In this document: piece by piece, positions 14,117 to 21,918 of the stretch | How positions within the stretch are numbered: position 1 is the first letter of the stretch | Layout: each line of letters opens with the position of its first letter | Assembly: GCA_001931875.2 (NCBI GenBank) | Contig: MSJH02000838.1 | Span: 39,096 to 103,095 of the forward strand | DNA: 64,000 nucleotides | Direction of reading: 5' to 3' | Origin: Byssochlamys sp. IMV 00236 | Taxonomy: Eukaryota; Ascomycota; Eurotiomycetes; Eurotiales; Thermoascaceae | The notes under the pieces: model-generated | Seen by the model: the letters and a program-made list of their open reading frames with translations, nothing else | Told to the model about the DNA's origin: nothing | Databases searched by the model: none | Made by a program: the position numbers and the translations under genes

Positions 14117-14455
14117 TATTATAGTACTAGTATAGAGAATAAGAAAATCTTAAAAAAAGCTACTTTAAAATATTTTAATAAGATAATTAATTTACTAGTT
14201 AATATTTACTTAATTTAAAAGAGTAAGGTTTAAACTTTTCTAGATTATATAAGGAGTTATATAATCTTATAAAGATATCTTTAATATATAGCTTAATTTA
14301 AATTTAAGCTTCTTAAGCTATATTTTATTTATTAAGCTTACTTATAATAGCTTATTTTAGTTTAAATTAACTAGATAAAGATTTTATAGCTAGTCTTAGT
14401 ATTAACTACTTTATTTTATTTATTTTAATTTACTTCTTAAGCTTATACCTTAATA
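14117..14455 (+). repeat. Gypsy LTR (family B), 3' copy
   Basis: Pairs with 7295-7633 and follows a purine-rich tract (ttaagaaagaaag, 14101-14113). The last ~60 bp (from atagctagtcttagtatt) are repeated directly afterwards at about 14456-14515. This is either a tandem duplication of the LTR tail, or the sign that the Gypsy element jumped into an older copy of the same LTR. Confidence 0.8.
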
Positions 14456-14785
14456 ATAGCTAGTCTTAATATTAATTACTTTATTTTACTTATTTTAACT
14501 TATTTCTTAAAAGTTAAGTTTTATTTTATATTTATACTACTTTATTTAAAGCTTTATTTTAACGCTTATAATTAATTTTTATAGAATTATTTTATTAATT
14601 ATATCTTTTAAATTTAATAATAAGATAATATCTTATAGTTTTAAAGTATACTTTTAAAATAATTAATTACCTTATTTATAATTCTTAAATTATTTCTAGT
14701 ATTTATTATATTTATTATAGTCTTTAAGATTTTTAATAGCTATTTTTAAAAATTTATAAGAGTTATAATCTTTTTAGCTTTCTTA

Positions 14786-14821
<36 letters not shown>

Positions 14822-16397
14822 TATTTTATTTAATCTCTATATTATTATTAAAATAGCTTTAATATAAAGTTATCTTTTAATACTTAATTACTTCTTATTT
14901 AATAAGATCTTTTTTATTTTAAAAATATCTCTTTATCTTAAGAATTTATTTAAATACTATATTATATTTAATTTACTTATTATATATAATTAAATATAAT
15001 AGTTTAAAGACTTTATAATAAGCTTAATCTCTCTTTATAAGTATTTAATTCTCTTAGCTATTTAAATTTATAATTAAAATACTTCTATAATTTTATATTA
15101 TATAAAAATCTTTAAAAATAAGATTTAATTCTTTAAATTTCTTATTCTTTTATCTCTTAAGCTTAATAAGCTTATTTAAATATTTCTTAAGTAATAGCTT
15201 TAGCTTATTAAATAATTTTTATAACTCTTTATATATTTATATTATAATTTTCTCTTATATTTTAAAGCTTTATTTAAATTAATATTATCTTTTAACTAAT
15301 TACTTTAAAAGAGCTTTAAATAAATATTTTTTAACTAATAATATTTAATTTTTAAATTACTTATTTTATAGTAATAGCTCTTTTAACTTTTAATTAAATA
15401 ATAAAAATCTCTTAAATAATAGATTTTATTTTAATTTTAAAAGAATTTTTCTATCTTTAAGATTAAAATATAAATTCTTAAATAATAATATAGTATTTAT
15501 ATATATTCTTAAGATTAATATAATAAGATATAGCTCTATAAGTTTTTACTTATTATTAACTTACTTTAAAGTAGCTTTAATATAATATATTACTAAATAT
15601 AATTTTTTATAGATAAAATTATATAAGTATAATAAATTAACTTAATAAGAATAAATAAATTAGCTAAAAATAATAATAAAAATAATAGAGATAAAAATAA
15701 AATTAATAGAATAATAAAAATATTAATAGAAATTAACTTAATAATAATATAATTAATAATTAATAATTAATATAATAGTAAGCTAAAGAATATTTAATTA
15801 AAAAGAGTTAAGAAAAGAATAATAAGATAAAAAAAAGAAAATAAATAAAAATTTAATAAAATAATTTATATTTAATAAAGAAAATATTATTAATAAATAA
15901 TGTTATAATAATTAATTAATAGTATAAAATCTCTATAGCTAAGCTTATATTAATAAGTAATAAAAAACAATATATAAATTTTAAAATTTATAATTAAAGG
16001 CTTTACTTAATAGTAAATATACTATTACTTTAATATAGCTTTATATAAGAAATCTTTATAAAATAAATAGTATTACTTATACTAGTAAAGAGATAAAGAA
16101 ATAAAGAAGCTTACTTCTTCTTCTAAGAGAAGTATTATTATTAAATATTAAGTCTAAAGTAATTTAATATTATTAGTTTTATCTTATATCTTATTACTTT
16201 ACTTTAAAGTAAGCTTATAGAGAATTTATATTAATTTATTAAAGCTCTAAGATTATTATTACTTATTAGTTAATTTAATTTAAATTAAACTTTATATTAA
16301 ATTTTAAGTTTTAAGCTATATTTTAATAATTCTTTATATTTAATTTTTAATATTACTTCTTAATATTTCTCTTTTACTTAATATATTATTAATTAAG
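14456..16397. other. A+T-rich stretch without recognisable content
   Basis: Apart from the duplicated LTR tail (to about 14515) and a TA microsatellite at 14791-14816, I recognise no protein relic or repeat partner. A purine-rich segment around 15640-15890 (aataa and aaaataa words) stands out. It is probably an older, more eroded transposon layer. Confidence 0.5.
14791..14816. repeat. (TA)13 microsatellite
   Basis: Uninterrupted TA dinucleotide run inside the A+T-rich island. Confidence 0.9.
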
Positions 16398-17155
16398 TCT
16401 AAGTAAATAATATAAAACTTTAGCGTTAAGTCCCTTAGGCTAATTAAATTCTCTTAAGTCTCTTAAGCCAATTAAATCTGCTCAGATAAGCTCTATATTT
16501 ATATAATGTAACTAACTGCGCAGAAGCCTGTAGGGGTTTAGGGCCTCTTATTAGCTAAGAGTAAATACTAAGTTAATATAGTTGCGCATAATAACTATCT
16601 GTAAGAATATTAAAACTTTTTAGACTCGCTAACTTTTAGGTCCTCTAATTAGCTATACTAAGCTAGTATAGTTACGCATAATAACTATATATGCGAATAT
16701 TAAAATGCTTTAGACCTGCTAACCTCTAGCTTATCTTATTAGCTAAATATATATGCTAAGCTAGTATAATTACGCACAACGACTATAAGTGCAAATATTA
16801 AAATTCTAAAGCTTAAAGCAAATACTAAGGCATATTACTACTATAATACTAAAATTATAAGTATTATATAGGTCTTAAGGCTAATTGCTTTAAAGCATAG
16901 AATAAAGGGATTCTTTTAATTATATAACTACTTAATTTACTTACGGGATTTAAGTTTAGGGCCCCTAAGAGCCTTAAACCTAAATAGTTTTATATCTAAT
17001 ACCTTTAAAATCTCTACTTAAAACTAAGTATAAAGCTCTTATATGCTAATTTAGATCTAAAATAAAAGATAATAGCTTTAGGTCTATATTAACTGGCTAG
17101 CTGTAAAATCTGTAAGCAAGTCCGGGATACGCGTAGCGTAGCCTAAGGGCTTATA
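16398..17155 (+). mobile_element. Inserted repeat element, copy 2 (less mutated)
   Basis: A 758-bp copy of the element at 10074-11115, sharing both edges (tctaagtaaata at the left, ggcttata at the right) and lacking the solo LTR. Inverted words lie close to the ends: ttaagtcccttaggcta on the left and tagcctaagggcttata on the right, which are near-perfect reverse complements. It keeps G+C-rich words (gcgcagaagcctgtagggg, gggatacgcgtagcgtagcc) that in copy 1 have become A+T, so the pair shows the direction of mutation base by base. No open frame. Internal words such as agctaatatagtta(c/t)gcataataacta repeat three to four times. Confidence 0.75.
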
Positions 17156-17823
17156 ATTTAAATTATAAAAAGTTAAAGTAAAGAAGCTCTTTAATAAGAG
17201 TAATTAATTAGATTAATTAAGTAAGATATAAAATAAAAGATTAAGATATAAGTAATAATCTATAAATAATAAAGTTAAAGATTAAATTTAGTAATAATTA
17301 GAATAAATCGCTAATCTATTTAATTTCTATTCTCTAGGGAAGTTATCTATCTATCTATTTATTCTACTAGGTTATCCTAATAACCTAGTCTTAACGGCTA
17401 TATTATATAACTAGCTGATCTAACTATTACACGTGGATCTAGTTATCTTGTCATCCTAACCTAGTCTTAGCAGGTCCGTGATATCGGCATCGTAGCCCTG
17501 GTTCGTGACAACTTTGTAACAACCGCTCTCTACGCCGTTAGGCAGAAGGACCTGGAGGGGCAGCAATCGGCCGCTAAAAACGAATCGGCCCAGCCTATTA
17601 TAATAGGCAATGGCAAGGGAGGGAGGTTAGGCCGGCCCGATACAGGCCAGGATGGCGGTCGCTTCAATCCGATACTGGTTCACCCATCGGCCGATATGCC
17701 GTCTTAGTTCTTCCCCAAGAGAAACCTGAGCCTTCCTTGGTATGACAAGGAGGCAGCTCGAATATGGTGCATAGCTCGATGGGTGTACCATACAATAATA
17801 ATATGGTACATACTACTTAGTAG
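17156..17823. other. Transition zone with a decayed coding-like fragment
   Basis: Base composition returns to normal here. A frame open from about 17497 to a TAG at 17704-17706 (reading V-A-L-V-R-D-N-F-V-T-T-A...) has ordinary codon use but no start codon and no neighbour exon; it looks like a scrap of a transposon or gene. Just upstream, a phrase of about 24 bp containing taacctagtctta/tcctaacctagtctta occurs twice (about 17372-17395 and 17445-17472), as in a decayed LTR end. I assign no gene. Confidence 0.45.
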
Positions 17824-18506
17824 TAGGGGTAGTATTTTAAAATTCAAAATTTTATAAAATTCATAAAATTAAAAGTCTTAAAATAAAAGAAAAAGATTTT
17901 TTAAAATTTTAAAATACGCTAATAAATTAGTATAGTACTATAAATTCTTACTATAATAACTCTCCTTATAATAAATTTTTTGCTATAATAAATTAAATAC
18001 TGTATTTAATTTACTCTCCTATATAAATATTTATTAAATTCCCCTATAATAAAATTTATTCTAACCCCTTAGCTAATACTAATTTTTATATAGGGATTTA
18101 TTATAATAAGTAATATATTACATATAAAAATTCTTAAATAGCTAATAAAAATTATTTATTTTTAAGGCTATATTATATAATATTATAAAGTTTTAGTCTT
18201 AAATAAAAATTATATAATAAAAATTATCTTTTATTAATATTTACTATAGTAAATTACTTACTATAATAAATTTAATTTAATTTATTATAGTAAGGATTTA
18301 TAGTAGTTTTAACTTACTTAATATCTTAAGATATTTAAAATTAGCACAATCTATTAGTTAAATCTAGGCTACCGCTTACTTATCTCCTTTAGGTATAGTG
18401 TAACTAACTAGTTAGTCTGTGCGTTTTAAATTTCGGAAGAAAAAAAAAGGGTAAAATGCAGTATTTCATGAAATTAAAAGTAAATTTCTGAAATTTACCA
18501 CCCCTA
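17824..18506. mobile_element. hAT-like MITE with 8-bp TSD
   Basis: Terminal inverted repeats start TAGGGGTAGTA on the left and, on the complement of the right end, TAGGGGTGGTA, with weaker similarity for about 45 bp more (both contain taaaattaaaag/acttttaattt-type words). The ends are flanked by a perfect 8-bp direct duplication, cttagtag, at 17816-17823 and 18507-18514. An 8-bp duplication with YARGGG-type termini is the mark of the hAT superfamily. The element has no coding capacity; without the nested element at 17938-18303 it is about 315 bp. It ends 254 bp upstream of the MRI1 start codon and may lie in that promoter. Confidence 0.85.
17938..18303. mobile_element. TA-flanked MITE nested in the hAT-like MITE
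   Basis: Terminal inverted repeats of about 22-23 bp (left ctataaattcttactataa, right ttatagtaaggatttatag, one mismatch) enclose 366 bp of A+T-rich non-coding DNA. The TA dinucleotide occurs at both outer edges (17936-17937 and 18304-18305), as with Tc1/mariner-type insertions. A second palindromic copy of the ttactataataa word lies just inside the right end (about 18258-18292). Confidence 0.8.
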
Positions 18507-18760
18507 CTTAGTAGCTACCGCTTTCCTAGCGGAGCCCCGCATTTAAATTTTCTTAACTTTGACCGCTCTCGGAAAATATTGAACCCCTCTATCTAAAATA
18601 GTGAGGACTGCGAAGGAAACATCATTCCCTATTATTGCATTAAGGCAACATCCTCGGCTTCTCTAATCTCCCATACCGTCTGGAGAATAGATTCTCACAT
18701 CCAGCGCCCGACTTGGAAGGAAAAAGACACTATTTCATCGCCCCTGCGAAGATTCGAAAG

Positions 18761-19954
18761 ATGACCCTCCAGGCGATCAAGTACGATGGAACACAGCTGT
18801 CGATCTTAGATCAGCTACAGTTGCCGCACAACCTGGAATACATACAGATCCGGTCAGCCGAAGAAGGATGGCATGCGATCAAGGAGATGAAAGTGCGAGG
18901 CGCGCCAGCCATCGCTATAGTAGCGGCTCTCTCACTTGCGGTAGAGCTTAAGAGTCTCATGACGCATGGCAAGCTATCGACGAGCGCTGAGGAAGTACAA
19001 CTTCTTATTCGCGAGAAATTACACTATCTCACAACGAGCAGGCCCACAGCTGTTAACCTGAGTGATGCAGCTCGCAAGCTTGAGGCCCATGTATCGACAG
19101 AGGCCAAGAAAAGCGACTCTACTGGAAACTCTGTGGCGTCAGCCTTTATGGACGCAGCAGCAAAGATGTTGACAGATGATTTAACCGATAATCAGAACAT
19201 TGGCAAGTATGGCGCGGATTGGCTCATCCAGAACACGGCTGGAACGGGACAGCAGGAAATAAATGTTCTAACACACTGCAACACTGGGTAAGTGCTCTAT
19301 TTAACATCCACAGTTCAGTTGCGCCTAATAAGATCCCATAGCTCGCTTGCAACTTCTGGATATGGGACTGCGCTGGGTGTAATCCGCGCACTCCATTCCA
19401 AAAAAGTCCTTGGGCGCGCCTACTGTACCGAAACCAGACCATACAACCAAGGATCACGCCTAACAGCGTTCGAATTAGTTCATGATAACATCCCCTCGAC
19501 GCTCATAACAGACTCGATGGCCGCGGCCTTACTCTCTAGCAAAGAGAGAAGAGTGTCGGCAATTGTAGTCGGCGCGGATAGAGTAGCCGCTAATGGCGAC
19601 ACTGCAAACAAAATCGGCACGTATGGTCTTGCAGTCCTTGCTAGGCATCATGGCCTGAAATTCCTAGTCGCAGCACCTCGCACAACAATTGACCTGCAGA
19701 CGAAATCGGGTGAGGACATCATCATTGAAGAGCGTCCTGCTGCAGAGGTGACTCGGATCAAGGGGGCGCGAGAAGGATACGAGGGGAATGACTCGATCGC
19801 AACAATACGTGTTGCTGCGCCCGGTATCGATGTGTGGAATCCTGCATTTGACGTCACGCCCTCTGCCTTGATCGATGGAATTATAACCGAGGTCGGTGTT
19901 GTGGAGAGAGGCGCGGATGGATCCTTTGATTTCGAGCGCATTTTTCAAAACTGA
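18761..19954 (+). CDS. mri1: Methylthioribose-1-phosphate isomerase
   Basis: Converts 5-methylthioribose-1-phosphate to the ribulose form in the methionine salvage cycle; a soluble member of the eIF2B-alpha/beta/delta-like family. Two exons, 18761-19287 and 19342-19954, with a 54-nt intron, give 379 aa, normal for the family. The start is the first ATG in frame; upstream in-frame codons contain none. The family signature G-A-P-A-I lies near residues 47-51. C173 in the C-N-T-G-S-L-A-T motif, whose glycine codon is split by the intron, and D255 in V-G-A-D-R are the positions of the catalytic Cys and Asp. N-K-I-G-T-Y follows. It is convergent with a small gene only 16 bp downstream and lies 254 bp from a MITE upstream. 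Confidence 0.97.
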
Positions 19955-19970
19955 AAACACTCCGTGACCA

Positions 19971-20373
19971 TTATCGAGGCTGACTGCTATGATCTTGGCT
20001 GCCATCAATGCTGTTTCTGTTTCCCCCCGTTTCCTTGCTGGACTGCCCCTGCGGCTTGCTCATTACGTTGTCTCTTTGTTCAACGGTTGCTAGGAGCTCT
20101 TCGATTCGGGATTCTAGATCTGTCAGATGTTGTTCTAGCGCTGCAGCTCGGATCTCGCCACTATTGTAGATAGATTAGGCGTTGCACGTATAGACGTTTA
20201 TAGACACAGGCTTACTCTGCCAGTTCTCTGAAGGCCTACAAGCAGTTAGTAACATGTGCATAGTATATCTGTGAAAGACCACTCGAGAACGAGGGCCTCA
20301 GCCGAGATGGTGACTGCGGTGTAGAGCTTACCTGCCCAAGATCAACATCCTTATCTTCTTCGGTTCGCGCCAT
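19971..20373 (-). CDS. Small coiled-coil protein, three exons (unknown function)
   Basis: Not recognised as a known family. Exons on the complement: 20332-20373 (14 codons), 20216-20235 (20 nt) and 19971-20160, giving 83 aa. Intron 1 has GTAAG, a perfect TACTAAC branch point and TTGTAG; intron 2 has GTAAG, CTAATC and AATAG; phases agree (0, then 2). The protein starts M-A-R-T-E-E-D, continues into an Ala/Glu/Leu-rich amphipathic helix (A-A-A-L-E-Q-H-L-T-D-L-E...E-E-L-L, about residues 25-48) able to form a coiled coil, and ends in a polar Ser/Gln-rich tail. The stop lies 16 bp from the MRI1 stop (convergent). Helix character plus clean splicing argue for a real gene; the microexon explains why no long frame is seen. 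Confidence 0.72.
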
Positions 20374-21146
20374 CGCTCAAGTCTATTCAGCGCTATCCTC
20401 AAGAGTATATACCTCAAGTGTGTGTAGGGTGACTTTTGCCCGGCGAAGCAATATCGAGGGTTGCAGGGTAATAATTAAGAAGCCGAGATTCCCTATTATG
20501 TATTACGAAGATATGCCAAGTATCTTAGTTCAGCTAACAAGTGACGCTTAACTATATATAGCTTAGTAGAAATGTTTATGGTAGGAGGAAATGAACAACA
20601 GGAACCATAAGGATAACATCACTAATATACCGTATTGTAATTTTAATGTGAGCTACTACTACTATTATCATTAAGATTTATATTTTATATTTTTATAAAT
20701 AGCAAGCAATTAAATGTTATCTGAAGTTAATTGTCTAATTCAAGCAATGCATAAGTTAAGTAGGCCTCCCCGGATAAAATCGTAGTTAAAGAGATAGTAA
20801 TAACTAAGTTAGTGGGTTACCCTTAAGTACTTAGCTGCTGGAGCTAACTATCACTGAATGAACACCTGGTAATAACTGATGTCTTAAAGATAAAGTAAGA
20901 GCTTTCCCAGAAAGAGGCCACTTATTATTATTATCTTCGAGAAGACAATAAGGCAAAGCGCCGAAGGCATTAGTCCTTTTCAAATAATTTCCGCAACGTG
21001 GCCTTTTTTCGATCCTCGACACCGCGGCTAAATCGTCATAAATAAAGGCGCACGCGGTCCATCATCGGAGAGGACAACTACACATCACAAGCTTCCTTGC
21101 CAGATCGCCGTGTAGGCCTTGCGCGCACGTCTAGCTGCTCGAAAAC
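20374..21146. promoter_or_regulatory. Intergenic, divergent promoter region
   Basis: 773 bp between the starts of the small coiled-coil gene (-) and the RAMP4-like gene (+). The middle part (about 20500-20760) is A+T-rich with short inverted words. I see no further gene. Confidence 0.5.
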
Positions 21147-21507
21147 ATGGTATGTATAATCTCTTCCACGACAAAGCATCAATTATTCGAAAGACTGACA
21201 TTCTGCCTATCTAGGCTCAAACTCCCCAGCAACGACGAGCTAACGAGAAGTACGCGAAACAAGAGGCGGCCAAGCGTGGAAAGCCGGTGAGCGCGGTCAA
21301 GCAGAAGCAGAAGCCTAAGACTCCCGTATCTACAGGCTGGATAGGTTCGTCCTTCTCGAGAATGAGCACAGGAGATAAGAGAAGACTAACGAGCTTGAAG
21401 TGGTGCTTGCTTTTGTAGTATGCGGAGGTGTGATTTTTGAACTCCTCAGGGTCGTCCCCGAGATCTGGTCCGTTGTCGCGTCATCATTCGGTCGCTGGCT
21501 GGGCTAG
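21147..21507 (+). CDS. RAMP4/SERP1-like (Ysy6) ER translocon-associated protein
   Basis: Tail-anchored ER protein bound near the Sec61 translocon, linked to stabilising membrane proteins during ER stress. Exons 21147-21149 (the ATG alone), 21215-21344 and 21419-21507 encode 73 aa. Introns are 65 nt (GTATGT...CTAG) and 74 nt (GTTCGT...GTAG with a CTAAC branch). The N-terminal half is basic and Gln/Lys-rich (A-Q-T-P-Q-Q-R-R-A-N-E-K-Y-A-K, K-Q-K-Q-K-P-K), the conserved G-W-I leads into a hydrophobic segment of about 18 residues, and the tail is short, exactly the family layout. The first coding exon holds nothing but the start codon, which is why frame-based prediction misses it. Confidence 0.93.
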
Positions 21508-21918
21508 TTCAACCATCGGATGGCTTCGACGAAACCGACTCTTTTACATTTTTCGAATAGAGGATCAGAATTAGTCGCTTATGGAGCACATTGGCAGGCT
21601 GGCGCGCCCGCGGCCAGCCCGGTATATTAGGGGCCTGTCCTGTTGATCGCCCCCGGGCAAAAACATCTTTTGAGGAACGGCGACTGATACCACTTTGCAT
21701 TTATTCTTGTCTGTCTTAATACATGAACGGGGAGTGCTATTTTTTCTATGAATTCTGTACGGGTAATCATTGTACGCGCGAATTAAGCCAGTTTATTATG
21801 CGGTTTGGTACTGAGATCAATCGACATGTAGATCTCTCCAATATTACATCCTATATGTTTTATCGAATGAAATTTACAATAGTATGGTCTAGTCGCTAAT
21901 CAAACGGAGATATGGCCT
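21508..21918. other. Intergenic, convergent 3' ends
   Basis: 411 bp between the stop codons of the RAMP4-like gene (+) and the AP-3 delta gene (-); presumably both 3' UTRs. Nothing else seen. Confidence 0.5.

Larger units (their letters stand above)
7295..14455 (+). mobile_element. Ty3/Gypsy retrotransposon, near full length, RIP-degraded and interrupted
   Basis: Order on the + strand: LTR 7295-7633; gag-like region from about 8128 (K-F-x-G...D-L...F-x-A-Q-I pattern); start of reverse transcriptase from about 9770, including L-P-E-E-F-K-D-like and K-K-P-like relics up to 10073; RT continuation from 11116, with its YFDD box degraded to TTT AAT AAT at 11386-11397; RNase H about 11940-12130 (N-Y-x-I-Y-x-K-E-L-L relic); integrase zinc-binding region around 12700-12870; polypurine tract ttaagaaagaaag at 14101-14113; LTR 14117-14455. 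RT is split by a foreign repeat at 10074-11115. The 5-mer atagc occurs immediately before the left LTR (7290-7294) and after the right LTR (14456-14460), fitting a target duplication. Many stops in every frame: a fossil. Confidence 0.88.
1..17155. other. A+T-rich, RIP-like repeat island
   Basis: Almost all G and C have been lost over about 17 kb: the sequence is runs of TA, TTA, AAT and AGCTTA words, and neither strand carries a reading frame of 60 codons or more. Retroelement proteins can still be recognised if one allows C-to-T and G-to-A changes (for example GAT GAT of reverse transcriptases reads AAT AAT, and TG at LTR starts reads TA). This directional transition pattern is what repeat-induced point mutation leaves in fungi. 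The island ends at about 17155 and base composition returns to ordinary within a few hundred bases. It could be subtelomeric, pericentromeric or an interstitial transposon cluster; nothing in the window decides. Confidence 0.93.

Noticed and set aside
1..17155. Mitochondrial DNA insertion or organelle sequence as explanation of the A+T richness
   Set aside because: Copia and Gypsy RT/RNase H relics, LTR pairs and target duplications explain it; no mitochondrial gene was recognised.
1..17155. CRISPR-like array from the many short A+T repeats
   Set aside because: Repeats are irregular in spacing and composition-driven, and the organism is a fungus.
18713..18760. N-terminal extension of MRI1 by 16 codons
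   Set aside because: It starts with TTG, not ATG, and the family begins at the following M-T-L-Q-A-I.
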